The notes below the pieces were generated by a model that worked only from the letters and a program-made list of their open reading frames with translations, ran no database searches and was not told the origin of the DNA. A stretch of DNA of 64,000 nucleotides from Guadua angustifolia (taxonomy: Eukaryota; Streptophyta; Magnoliopsida; Poales; Poaceae), in the NCBI GenBank assembly GCA_036346375.1, contig CM070500.1, positions 82,254,437 to 82,318,436 of the forward strand, given 5' to 3'. This document shows, piece after piece, positions 23,024 to 35,140 of this stretch (within the stretch, counting starts at the first letter, position 1; every line of letters begins with the position of its first letter). Position numbers and translations under genes: made by a program.

Positions 23024-23942
23024 TAGGGTTGCAATCGGATCGGATAATTTCCGACCGACCGACCGACCGGATGTGTTCGGATCGGATTCGGATATTTTTT
23101 CGGATAATTATCGGATTCGGTGTCGGATTCGGATACTTTATTTCGGATTCGGATTCGGATTCGGAATATCACTATCCGTCGGATCGGAATATTTCGAACC
23201 CTTTTTCGGATTTATCCGGTAAAACTTTATTCGGATATCCGATCCTTCCGAGTTTGATTCACCCTGAGCCGCGTGCCCGCGTTGCGTCGCCTTGTCCTTT
23301 CCGCCCAGACTACGGCTTGGGAGTTGGGATGCACGGCAAGGATGTGATGCTTCACGTCGCCCTGTCCTTCCCGCCAGGCGCCAAGACCGCGGCACCCTGT
23401 GGAAGGCCCATGCCGCCTGTGACAGAACGTGCACCACAGTGGGCCCCGCATGCATGCGGCTGCTTTGATGCCTGAGAGAGCATTTTACTCTGAAGTGAAA
23501 CCAAGGTTCTTTGTTTAGTTACTTTAGTATACCGTGCCTTTGTTAGTTAATCCAAGGCAATTAATTAGGCTTGTAGATTTATTTAGTCTACATTTCTTTC
23601 TTTTGCAACATTACACCTACCTGTACTGCTATCATCATCATGTACTGACGTGCCCAATACTTGTTAGACTGTGATAATTTTGTTGTATTTTGAATTCATA
23701 CAGTTGGTTAATCAGTATTATATATTTGCTTTATACGGTATCTGTTTTCTTCCGTTATCCGACAACAATTATTCGATACCGTATCGATTCCGCTCCGTAT
23801 TCGATTCGAATCCGCGACCGATATTATCCGCGCCGTATTCGTATCCGGTGCTATCCGAATCCGATTCCGAATCCGACAAAAAATATAGTTTAGGATATGG
23901 AAAGAGCGATATCCGATCGAATCCGAGCCGATTGCACCCCTA
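23024..23942. mobile_element. hAT-type non-autonomous element, target duplication CCCAGCAC
   Basis: The ends TAGGGTTGCAATCGG and, inward from the right, TAGGGGTGCAATCGG form terminal inverted repeats. CCCAGCAC at 23016-23023 and 23943-23950 is a perfect 8 bp duplication, the hAT hallmark. Both ends hold dense GGATTCGG / CGGATAT-type repeats (23036-23245 and 23755-23930), which probably act as subterminal binding arrays. A GC-rich insert-like middle (23260-23470) and an AT-rich stretch follow. No transposase is seen. Confidence 0.9.
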
Positions 23943-24300
23943 CCCAGCACGACACCACAACCTCCCTCAAGCAAAGCTACAACGACAAATGGGCAGTCCG
24001 GAGGAATAGCCGCGGCGAGATGTGACATCGAGCGGCTAAGGAGAGTGGGCGACGGCGAGCGACCATTAAGACAACAAGGGGAGGCAAGTCAAGAGGATGG
24101 CGATGGCGAGTTGCAAGACAAGTGGCTACGGTGACGTACAGTGAGATCGAGGCGGCAGATCTTGAGGGTGGTGGCGACGAGAGATGCGACAATGAGCGGC
24201 CGTGGCGATAGCGACGGTGAGGAGCTGCATATTTTAGAGGGCAGCAACAACGAGACACGATAGCGAACAACCAGTCCATAACTATGGGGACGGCGATTAT

Positions 24301-24833
24301 TAGGGTTGGGCATTTTTAAACCGAAACCGAATTACCGAACCGAACCGAATTAACCGATTATTTCGGTTTATTCGGTTTTCGGTTCGGTTTTTGTTTTGAT
24401 ATAATTCGGTTTTCGGTGTTCGGTTCGGTTTTTCGCTTTCAAAAACCGAAATAACCGAATAACCGAATAGTGCATATACAATACTACTTTTATAATATTT
24501 TTCCTAAAGCTACCAAATAATTCTCATGTTATAATACATTTATGCATATGTTTAGTATATTCATATGTTCTATTATGCTTATATTGTAATGATATATGAA
24601 TATTGTATTGGTTTATCCATACTCTGTGTTACAATATGAGAAGAACTAAATCTAATCTACCTAGTGTTATTCATATTTCGGTTAACCGAAAAACCGAATT
24701 AACCGAACCGAATCGAAATATTTCGGTTAATTCGGTTCGGTTTTTTATTTTTGACCGAGATATTCGGTTTCCAAAAAACCGAATTATTTTAAAATAAAAA
24801 AACCGAACCGAAAAAACCGAACGCCCACCCCTA
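24301..24833. mobile_element. hAT-type non-autonomous element with CCGAACCGAA arrays
   Basis: The left end TAGGGTTGGGCATT and the inward right end TAGGGGTGGGCGTT match. GCGATTAT (24293-24300) and GCGATCAT (24834-24841) are a one-mismatch 8 bp duplication. Both ends are filled with GGTTCGGTTTTTC / AACCGAATAACCG repeats, pointing inward in opposite sense. The 533 bp element has an AT-rich centre and no coding capacity. The repeat motif differs from the neighbouring element at 23024-23942, so it belongs to another family. Confidence 0.87.
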
Positions 24834-24841
24834 GCGATCAT

Positions 24842-27473
24842 GCTCAAGGTGGGCTCAGACAAGTTGTTTATTGCTTTGAATGACTCGGTTCGGTTCCAGA
24901 GGAAAAAAATGTTGGAATCGATCCCTCCAATATATTGAATTGATTCATTATGTTCGCTCTCCTCCTCTCAAACGGCTAAGATAGCACATTACACATGGCC
25001 TGATATATTGAACTGAATCAAAGTTTAGTGATGCACGCTAGCCAACCGGTTGGTGGACCCTCGTGTCTTGTAGTTAAAGGCCATTGTTCCGCTAACTGCA
25101 TATGAAGGTGGATTTATTTGCAGATTTTTCGAGATTTGATTCCATGACCTTTTTTTTTTTGTTGCAATTGACCGACTGCTGGAGCATACTATTTCCACCG
25201 TTATTTTTTACTCGATGTTTCTAATTTTTATAGATAAAATTACTAAGCTGTTTTTCTATCAGGATCACTTTTTTTAAAAAAAAAAATAGCAGCAAAGATC
25301 TGCTGAGCACCATTGCAACAGGCAGCAACGCAAAACAAACACAAAGCCCAAACGGGAGGAAGAAAGAGACGAAAGTGCTCATGAAAGAGCCAGAGAAGGT
25401 ACTCCAGTCTCCACTACTAGACCTGAGACGAGAGGAAGAGCGTAGCTAAGAGCTATGGGTTTCAGTAGCATTGCACAGGGCCCCAGGCCCTGCCCAGAGA
25501 TCGAGTGCTCTGCTCACCTATCAAATCAGAACCTAATCATTGCTGAAAAGAAAGCTAGACGCAGAAAGGAGCAGAAAAGAAAGAGAAAGAGGAACTTTCG
25601 TGATGCCGCTCACGTCGAGCCACCGGCTAATCTATACAAACGTGGACTTAATTGAAATCTTCACATTCCTAAAAAAAATTTTGGCACCTCTAGCTCCCTT
25701 CTTAACTCAATAATAAAAATAGCCTTGTCCTAACCATAAATGCGTCAGTGTGTCATCTACCGCACTTTCGTACTACGGAAGTTTCTACCAGAGCTCGAAA
25801 GATTTGGTGGTTTGCTGAGCTCGAGGAGCTTCCACGATGCAGGAGCATGGTAGGTGATTCGTGTTGCCTACTGACTTTTCGCGGTCGAGTATAGAACTAT
25901 TTTTACAATTACATTAAAAAAAGGCTAGATTTGCAAAACAAAGTTACACATGAGTTAAAAAAGTGATCATTTCGACTTCACAAGCTTTGGCTTTTGAGGC
26001 CTCGTTGCATTTTTTTTTTTTGTAAATTTAGCCTTGTCTAAATAAAATTACAAAATTAGTCCTATTTATAACTGCAGAAATAGCGACAGATGACACCTGC
26101 CACACTCCCCTAGTTTGACAGGTAGCTTGAACTACGACAAACAACCTATGTTGTAACAGGTGGGGTGGGAGTGGTGGGACCACCACGGGAGCCAACCTAT
26201 CGAGCATATCGGACTCAGTAAGATCTGCTGTATTGCCCATAGCCCCATACTCAGTAGTGCCCCTTCTTGTCAAGATCGGGTGCCGCAGTACACCTTCGAT
26301 AAGTACATGCTACAATACTAGAACTCAACAGGTTGGTATATATGGTATCGATTATTTATTATGGTAAAAGAGCGTGATAGATGAAATGGTATGGTTGAAA
26401 GAAAAGCTAGATTTAAAATTTTATTTAGCACGAACCGATAATGAAAAAAATATATGAAACGAGCTACGAGCCTACGAGTAGGATGCATAGCATTCCTTTT
26501 TTCTTCACGCTGCTCACATGCGTTGGGCTTGGGACTTTGTTGCAGGACGCAATGAGATCGCCTAGACCTGATCTTTTGTGTAGCAGGCTAGCAGCAGATA
26601 GCAGAGGCCATGAGCTCATCCAGTTGACCTGACAGCTGACATGAATTTCTTTTATTGCGACCGTGAGATGGCACCGTTTTTGACCGATCATTCGACAAAG
26701 GAGCGTACTAGGCTACCAGCTCTATGTAACCAGGGCAGAAAGGGTCGTGCATGCTAATGCGAAGCAGCGAAGTACTAGTACTGTAGTACATGCGCTTAGC
26801 TAGGTTTTAGGCTTTTCTGGTTGTGTGCACTGCAACCAAATCGACCTTATGCTTAATTGCTTGCTATTTATCTGAATTCTTCCACTGTTCAGCAAAGGGT
26901 CACCTCATGGAGGATGGAACTCCTATAGTATTCAAGATTGTCTATTTGAATTCCTCGCGAAAAAACAAAAAAGATGTCTATTAGAACCACTCTGCAGCAA
27001 TAGACAAAGCATTCGGATACCTGTAGTAACGCCGTTTGCTGAGATCACATCCCTTCCCTATCCTTAAACCGGATGGTCCAGAGTGCATAATTTACTAGTC
27101 CATCCGCGTAGTTTTAAGAGAAATCTTGGATCTAATAGAAGATCCATTTTACGGTACACTAATTTTAATGTAGATAGTTTATTCTATTCAATCTAATAGA
27201 TCATATTAGTTAATATTTATTTGTACTTCCTCCTCCAGTAATAGGATAATATGAATACGTTAACAAATTAATGATTAAATCTAATTTTTCCTATCTATCC
27301 TGTATTATGCTACAATGCACTTTAAATTTTGCATAATAAAAAGAAGGCCTGTCGCTCCGTATTAGACGACAATGGCCACCATTCTGTGCAGGATAAAAAG
27401 ACGGTGAAGTCTAGTACTGCTACTACTAGCTAGAGTACTACAGCTACTACGCCTAGGCACAGCTCAAGCCATT
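24842..27473. other. Intergenic DNA, nothing recognised
   Basis: This is AT-rich, low-information sequence with poly-A/T runs (25150, 25268, 26010). A 66-codon plus-strand frame at 25455-25655 is lysine/arginine-rich but shows no family motif or splice context, so it is not called as a gene. No terminal inverted repeats, LTRs or coding similarity were seen. Confidence 0.5.
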
Positions 27474-27478
27474 AATTC

Positions 27479-27714
27479 TGTTGTAAAATGTAGTAGTTTA
27501 CCGGTACAAATCGATAGCACGTAAATAGAAACACGTGAACCAAGAATAGGAGCACACACAAAGTAAGAGGCAAAATTCTCTCGTTTTTATTAAATTGATC
27601 TTTTGTATAAGAGGGTGCTAATACATAGAGAAAACCACAAGAGAAGAGTTCGGATTCGCCCACACATAAGAGATAGGATCTAACCGAATACGGTTAGAAT
27701 ATCTTATCTCATAA
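27479..27714 (-). repeat. 3' LTR of the copia element
   Basis: This LTR aligns along its length with 38526-38775. Relative to that copy it lacks an 11 bp stretch between two TTG triplets near its TGTTG end. The adjacent sequence on the internal side is CTCCCTCTTG, a polypurine tract on the minus strand (CAAGAGGGAG), which fits a 3' LTR. The internal border (27711-27715) is uncertain by a few bases. Confidence 0.75.
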
Positions 27715-28081
27715 CGCTCCCTCTTGAGCAAATACCACGTAATGCATATGTCTCATCAAAAACTCCACTCAAAAAACAAGTGGAAAAAAGAGATGGAGAA
27801 AAGAGTACATTGCACTTGCACTTTATATTATACTAGTTGTCTCGTTAAAAACCTTCATACGAGAAAACTCTAGGAAAACTCACAAAGGGAAAAAGAGTGC
27901 AACTTATAATCATCTGGATTTATATTAGGATCTTCAGGATCATAATCAGGGTTATGATTCAAGGATTTACTCCCCTTGAACTTTGCATATCTCTAAGTTT
28001 TCTCATTCCAATGCCTTTGACACATCTTTGAAATGTGGATTTAGGCAATGACTTAGTGAATAAATCTGCAAGATTTTCAAA

Positions 28082-28608
28082 TCACTTAGTTTGCAAAATC
28101 TTTATTTCACCATTCTTCTGGAGTTCGTGAGGAAAGAATAACTTAGAAGCAATATACTTCGTGATATTGCTATTTGCATAACCCAATTGCATTTGTGCAA
28201 TACAAGTGACAATATCTTCATAGATAATCGTGGGGGTATCGACGTTGTTAAGGCTACATAACTTCTGGATGTAGTTAATTACATGTCGTAGCCAAACATA
28301 TTCGCGTGAGGCTTCATACAAAGCAATGATCTCTGAGTGGTTGATAGAAGTAGCTACCAAGGTCTGTTTACAAGACCGCCAAGAAATGGTTGTACCACCG
28401 CAGCGAAACACAAAACCAGTCTGTGATTTGGCACTGTAGGAATTGGACAAATAGCCAGCATCCGTATATTCCACCATGGTCAAATATCAGTTCTTTTGGA
28501 AAAACAATCCAAGATCTTAAGTACCTTAGAGGTACTAAGTAAAGTCTTGACACCAATTCAATGTCTTCTGGTTGGGGCTGCACTATGTCTTGTTAGCAAA
28601 TCCACTGC
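28082..28608 (-). pseudogene. Copia RNase H, C-terminal part
   Basis: The minus-strand frame reads VEYTDAGYLSNSYSAKSQTG (catalytic Asp of YTDAGYLS), then GFVFRCGGTTISWRSCKQTL and VATSINHSEIIALYEASREY (Glu of the triad), ending near 28085. This is the conserved end of Ty1/copia pol. Upstream sequence to 28608 still shows RNase H linker fragments in other frames. The region stops at the solo LTR target duplication ACTGC. Confidence 0.88.
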
Positions 28609-29006
28609 TGTCGGTGTACTTTGCACCGGGGTACCCTCTCCGCCGTAGAAGTAATAGGCCCAAGAAGCGGCCTGGCCCAACTTAGTGCCTGGGCGTCGGC
28701 TTATGAGGCAGCCTGGCGAGTGGGCAGGCGTCTGGACCCCCCTTGTCAGGCCACGGAGGCAACCAAAGGAATGAGAGGAAGGCTTCGCCTCGAAGTTTCC
28801 CTCCCTTGGCACCTCGTGTCAGGGTCATTAATTGTGAAGGGTTCTGCTATCAACACGACGACGGCACGTCCCTCTGACACCTCTTACCAAACCCGTCGCA
28901 GAAGCGTCATATCCCGGGTGGACCGGGCGAAGCCACTCACCGACATTAAATGAGGTTTGAAGGATGAGGCCACGGAGGCATGCGTAATAAATGAGTCGTG
29001 GGTCGA

Positions 29007-32000
29007 TGTAGGGTCGAGGATGCGCCTAGAGGGGGGTGAATAGGCGTTTTACAAAATTCAATCGCTCACTAAACAATTCGCTCTAATCAACCCCTATGTC
29101 AAAACCTACTCAAATATATATTTGCGGAAGCGATAAATAGGTTTCGACAATTAAAGCCTAAATCAACTAGGCTCACTAGTGCACTAACTAAATTATGTCT
29201 CTAAACTAGAATTACTAAATTGATCAATCAATTAACACTAAGCAATTCTATTACAATCAAGCAATTGAACAATATACTAGAAATGTAAATACTTGAAAGT
29301 AAAAGAGACAAGAGGCAAACGATGTTTTTCCGTGGTGTTAGGAGACTTGCGGTCTCCCTAGTCCACGTTGAGGCAAGCCCACACTTGGACCGGCTCCCGC
29401 TCGAGCACCGCCTCTTTCCACTAGTCGTGGTTTTCACGCTCATGGCGTAGGCTCAACCCGAACCTTCACAAACTTGCCGGGGCTTCTCACACCTTGAGAG
29501 CTCCCGCGCACGACGCCTGCGCCGTCTAGGAGTCGGCAACCTCCAAGAATAACAAGCCGCTCCTCCGCTTGAACCTCACCGAGCACAACGAATGCGCTCC
29601 CGGTGATCACCAAGTGCAACACATGCACAAGGACCTCACTCAAGTGCAACACATGCACAAGAGCCTCTCAAACCCACTTCTAATTGCAACACATGCAATT
29701 AGTTCACTCTTTAGCTCAAAACTCAAATGAGAGTGTGCAACACATGCAACACCTCACCCAAACACTCAAGCAATACAGCAACACCAGCCCCAAGCCCCCC
29801 AAGGGGGTATTTATAGCCCCCCACAAGAAAACTAGCCGTTTGGGGACAAAATGGGCGAAATCAGCAAATTTCCGGTCCAACCGGACCTCACCGATCCGAC
29901 CAAGCCCTCACAGAACAGCAGTCGATTACCGACAGATTACGGCGGCCAGCATCGCTTGACCCAGTCGCACCGCTCGGCCCGATCCGGCCAGATCCGCCGG
30001 TCGCACCGCCCTGCAAACACCCGAAACACAGCCCTCTGGAAAAATCAAGCCGGAGGGGGCCCGGTCCGACCGCCCGAGCGGTCCAACCGCCCAGGGGCCG
30101 GTCACACCGCCCATGGCAGAAGCAACTCCGGATTTTCGCAATCTCTTTTCCAACAAATCAAAAACCATTTCTTGAGCCCATTAGATGATCAACACATGAT
30201 CATACACACGTGCAAAACACATTTGCACCAACATAGCTTATGCTCAAAGAATTTCAACCAAATTGCAAAAACACATTTATAATCAACTCAAAGACTTTTG
30301 CAAAACGTATTAAGCAAATCAAACTCGAGTTTATGAGATTAATTCCCCTAGCCATGTGAAGGTCAACACGAGACCCAGTCAACTTGCCAACACCCGTTGC
30401 AAGCCCTATTCACATGCTCTCGGAATTCCGGACTCATAAACCTCAGTTTATTCGCACAACGAACTTGCAAATAATGCGATAAACACATTTCATGCTTGAG
30501 CACTACTCTTTGCAACACATGCAAAAGTCTAGCTCCAAGCAACATCAAATCAAGATGCATGAACCCTCTAATTGCAACACATGCAATTCTCTAGTCCCAT
30601 GCAACACCAAATTGACTTCACACCAAAACCAAACATCAACTAAACCACATCACACGTATGAGCTCTTTACTCGCAACACTTGCAAGCCTCTAGCTTCATA
30701 CAAACACACAAACATCAAATCATGCTTGAGCTCTCTCCTTTTGTAACACATGCAAAACTTAGCTCCAAGCAACACCAAGGTTTTATAAAGATGTTTTGCG
30801 AAACCAAAGCATGAAGCTTCAACTAATGCAACACATGCAAAAGTGAACTTCACGCAAAAGCCAACGCATTAGCTTATCCTATTTGCAACGCATGCAAATC
30901 AAAGCATAATGCGAAAACCAAATGCATATACTCTTTCATCTTTGCAACACATGCAAATCAGAGCATAATGCAAAACAACCAAGCATAGGCTTAACACATT
31001 TGCAACACATGCCAAATGGTTAACCCATATGCAAAAACCAAATCAAATAAGATTTGAACTTGAGTGAACGCGGGATGAGATCACCAACACATGATGAAGC
31101 TCAAGCAAAGGGAACGACCCATCTTAATAGCACGGCGATAAAACCTTAGACTCAAAGACTACAAAAGTCCTTAGCCTATCTAATTATACCTTCGCCGCCG
31201 CGCACAAGCAATCCCCTTTGGGGTCTTTATGATCATCGCTTTGATACTCCCCCGGGATCATTACTCGACTCCTCTTTATCTTCGGGATCCATTCTTGACG
31301 CACATCAACTCATGATGCCGTCCTTGTCCCGTTCTCATCATCTCATCCATCTTTGGACCTAACTCAATCACAACTCATTAAATAGTTAGTCCAAGATGCA
31401 CGGTTGTCTCAATTATCTCTTGCACTCCATTAACACATAATGGATGCCTTTAGATCAATTGAGCACAACCTAAATCAATTGAAATGATTGTAAATGTGTC
31501 TTAAGTATAATAATGCAACACATGCTTAATTATACTTAAGAACTATTCATTTGTCCTTAACTAATCACGGAACACTATCAACACATGATGAAGTGTTCTT
31601 TAATGATTAATAAGACAAATGAACTCAATTTAAATTATCATTTAAATTGTTATGAGTATATATTAACTACACAAGTTTTCATATACTCATGTTGATGAAA
31701 AGTAATGATCCATTATGTGTAAGTTATATGGAAATGATCATTTCTCTAAATCATCAACTATAGAATAAACCCCACATGTATATGTGTATAAGTATGATTG
31801 ACTTGGATATAATATACACATATTCAATTTGATTGCATTGGAGCATATCCTATAATTCCACGAGTATACTATAACTAGGCAATTCAAATATATACTCAAG
31901 GATTTAGTTTCTTTGTCTTGATCCTTATATGTGTCAATAACGAATCGATCAATACAAAGAGACTTTCAAGTTAAACTACAAACTCCCTCTAAATATGTGC

Positions 32001-32293
32001 ATCCATGTAATATATGGATTGAGAAACATAATGCACATTTTGTGGTTAATATAATGGGGACATTCATATTTCAACTTGACTCCAAAGTATGCAACTAATA
32101 CTAGAATGAATATGCAAACATACCTTGGGTTTTCCATTTTTCAATGCGATGAGACTAATCAAAGATATTCTAAATAAACAAGTTAGTCTCGATATAAGAT
32201 TTGTCATTAATAACAAAATCACATTAATGGATAATCTCAATATTAGATTTGTCATTAACACCAAAACCATAACTAATGAAGGTTGAACTTACA
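29007..32293 (+). mobile_element. Solo LTR (3287 bp) nested inside the solo LTR, target duplication GTCGA
   Basis: The inserted segment starts TGTAGGGTCGAGG and ends GGTTGAACTTACA (TG...CA), flanked by GTCGA at 29002-29006 and 32294-32298. Near the left end is CGCCTAGAGGGGGGTGAATA. A TATTTATAG TATA-like box lies at 29809-29817 on the plus strand. The interior is AT-rich, with a dispersed CAACACATGCAA repeat (29616-31010), and has no gag-pol or second LTR copy. It is read as a solo LTR of a long-LTR family. A defective element of another kind is not excluded. Confidence 0.8.
29616..31015 (+). repeat. Dispersed GCAACACATGCAA repeat cluster
   Basis: At least ten copies of GCAACACATGC or one-mismatch versions occur, for example at 29616, 29646, 29686 and 29737 and again near 30512, 30572, 30829, 30943 and 31002. 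Each sits in a variable context that usually includes TAGCTC, AAGCTTC or CAAAAC-type words. Spacing is irregular (30-350 bp), so it is not a simple tandem satellite. Confidence 0.8.
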
Positions 32294-32724
32294 GTCGACG
32301 TGGAAGTTGGAATGATGGGTGTAATTAATGTGTTGTAGATAAGTATAGCGTTACCTTCTCCCTTGCCTAGGCCGGCTCATCTATATAAGGGCGCCTCGGT
32401 GCATGGAGAGAGAAGGGTGAGTTGGTCGATCATCGAGAACACACGGAGAACACACAGATAGACAAGGCAAAGAAACCATTGTAATCCCCTTCACCTTTCC
32501 TCAACAAAGAACTAGCAGGACGTAGGGCCATTACCCGAACTGGGGGCCTGAACCTGGGTACATCATCGTGTCCATCAATTGGTTGATTCCCGAGATCCAT
32601 CGTCGAGAGACATTAGGGTTTCCAGCCACGAAAATGCCCTCTACCGAACCATACCTTCCGTCTAGGGTGTAGTCAACCCCGCTCGTTGACGGGATCTTGT
32701 CAGGTGGAATACGCCGACAACTGC

Positions 32725-33720
32725 GAATGTAATATCAGACCTTGTGCAATTCGCAAGATACATTAGTATGGGACTTCAGGTCTTAAGACTTTCTTATTTT
32801 CCATCCTTGGTATGAAAGAGTCTTTATCCACTTCAAGGGATCTTACGACCACGGGTTTTTTTAAACGATGCGATTTATCCATATTAAACCTTTCCAATAC
32901 CATCTAGGTATAGGAAGACTGGTTTACAAGGATTCCTTCTGGGAAATGCTATAGCTGCAGGCCTAAATAAAATTTGGTTTTACCCAAAACTTTCATCTCA
33001 AACTTCGTTGTGAGGTAAGCACTTACTTCCTTTATTTCCTCTATGGTTTCGATGGTATTCAAATCATCAACATATATTGAGATGGTACAGAATCCATTTT
33101 AGGACTTCTTTATGAATACACAGGGATAATCATTATTATTTGAGTATCCCTTCTTTAAGAGAAACTCACTAAGCTGGTTATACCACATTCTTCCCAACTG
33201 TTTTAACCCGTACAATGATCTCTGCAGTTTGATGCTATACATGTTGCAAATATTTGGATTCGAAATTGTGATTTCCTCAAAGAATCTTATATAAATATAT
33301 GTATCCAGTGACCCATATAAATATACGGTCACTACATCAATCAACTGCATTTGATAAGATTAAGCTTGCTGCCATTAATATTAAATTTTGAAATGTTATT
33401 CCACTCTTTACAGGAGAATAGGTTTCATCGTAATCGATGTTGAGTCTCTGCGTGAACTCTTGTGCTACAGTCCTCACTTTTATATCTCACCACCTGGTTA
33501 TTTTCATTTCTCTTTCGAATGAAAAACCCATTTAATCCTACAGAGAACATTTTAGAAGATGTTCGGTCAATAGACAGAAACTTTCCTCTTATTAAATGAG
33601 CGCTGCCTTAATCGTTTCTTTTGTTTGACTTTATCTGAGCGCTTCTGGTACTCTGCTATGGACTTTAGTTCTGGATCAAGCTTTTAGCAATGTTAGAGGC
33701 AAATATATATGTCGATAATT
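32725..33720 (-). pseudogene. Copia reverse transcriptase relic
   Basis: The minus strand shows GFFIRKRNENNQVVRYK (about 33530-33470) and a long clear stretch at 33350-33099: QLIDVVTVYLYGSLDTYIYI, then IKLQRSLYGLKQLGRMWYNQ and LSEFLLKKGYSNNNDYPCVF. The metal-binding box YVDD is present at 33063-33074. Frameshifts separate these pieces. The order and motifs are typical of Ty1/copia reverse transcriptase. Further downstream (to 32725) is the connection region toward RNase H. Confidence 0.87.
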
Positions 33721-35140
33721 ATAGTCTTTCTTTTATTCATTTCTCCTGTATCACTTAAGGGATATACCTACAGTGATTTCTTCCAGCTCCTCGTGATTTC
33801 CCACAACGATAGAGTCTAGGTGTTCTGACTTCCCAGCGTCGGATTGTGTGCGCAAATATACGTTGGGGTTATCATCTTAAGGATGGATCACTTCAGCGAT
33901 ATTACCATCTTCAGGATGGCTCACTTCAAGAATTTTTTCAATATCAGGTTGAGCTTCTCATACTGTCACGAGTAGTGTTATCATTTGTTCTGTTCTCTAC
34001 TTCTGCGGACGTTTCCGTGAAATTGAGTCCCGTGCACCTGGAGGCCTCCCCCTCTTCTTATCATAAGGGTTAAGAGTGGGTTCAATATCCTTATAGGGTA
34101 TTTCCACTCTTTTAGGTGTATATACTATAGGTATATGAGATCTTTCACTCTCGTATGACCAGTAAAGGCATTTGGCAAATTATTAGCTTATTTGTTGCAG
34201 ATTTATTATTCTTCGAACTTTAAGTTCGGTCTCTTTAGTGCGTGGATCTAAAGACTCGGTATTCTCTAATGTGGTACTTATCTCCCCCTACTGCCGAAAA
34301 AATACCCTTAGTATAATTAGCGTACCAAGCCGTATACAGATTCCCTGTCATAGGCTCTAGGTATTTTAATACATGACGGAGATTCATAACCTACATAGAT
34401 CTTTAACTTCTGGTGAGGTCCTATGGTTGTACGCTATGGTGGAGAGATTGGTATGTATACAGCACAACCAGATTTTCGCAGATGGGAAATACTTAATTCT
34501 TTTCCATGCACTATCTCCAACGAGGAAATTTCATAATGTGCATTTAGTCTGAGTTTAATTATTACCGCAGTATGCAGCATTGCGTGGCCCCAACAACTAG
34601 TGGGAAGCCAACTATTCTGCAAGAGCGGCCAAGCAATATACTAAGTTTTGTTTTTTTAATATAATGACTTTGCAAGGCCATTTTAAGTGTAGACATTAGG
34701 TACGAGATACTCTACATTAATTCTCAGAGCCATATAATAATCATTAAATGCTTTGAGATAAACTCAACAGTATTGCCCATTCAAATAGGCTTGATCTTTT
34801 CTTTTGGAAAGTAGGCTCTTAACTCAATAATTTGGGCAACTAATTTTGGTAGAAGCATGGTTCCTAATAGATAAGAGACCTACATAGGACTATCTAGCAG
34901 AAGCATCTATCAGTACCATAAAATTTCTTAGAAGGGGTCCAATAGGGGTTGAATAGGTCCACAAATCACTTTGAATTTTCTCCAAGAAATTTAGTTATTC
35001 TTCTCTAGCTTTCTAAGTAAGAAGCAGTAAGTATGAGCTTTTCTTCAGTGCAACTAGGGCATAAGAAAACTTCAGGCCTAGAAAAGTCTTTATGCTATGG
35101 CCAGCAGAATTATAATTATTTTTCTTATAATATTCAACTC
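33721..35140 (-). pseudogene. Copia integrase relic
   Basis: The best segment is 34622-34434 on the minus strand: LPTSCWGHAMLHTAVIIKLR, then a linker and ISHLRKSGCAVYIPISPP. This is the conserved C-terminal part of copia integrase (the W-G-H and F/S-G-C-x-V motifs). The rest of the domain is broken into short frames. No complete catalytic triad could be read. Confidence 0.75.

Larger units (their letters stand above)
28609..32719 (+). mobile_element. Solo LTR in the copia element, target duplication ACTGC, itself interrupted
   Basis: The ends TGTCGGTGTA and TACGCCGACA are the same family ends as 21251-22307. ACTGC at 28604-28608 and 32720-32724 is a perfect duplication. A CTATATAAGG TATA box (32381-32390) shows plus-strand orientation. 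The real LTR is 28609-29006 joined to 32299-32719, about 0.82 kb, because a second LTR with its own duplication occupies 29007-32293. No coding sequence. Confidence 0.93.

Noticed and set aside
25455..25655. Lysine/arginine-rich plus-strand frame
   Set aside because: Low-complexity basic run without homologous motif or flanking gene structure.
29616..31015. CRISPR-like array from the repeated GCAACACATGCAA
   Set aside because: Irregular spacing, short degenerate repeat, no cas genes, plant genome context, inside an LTR.
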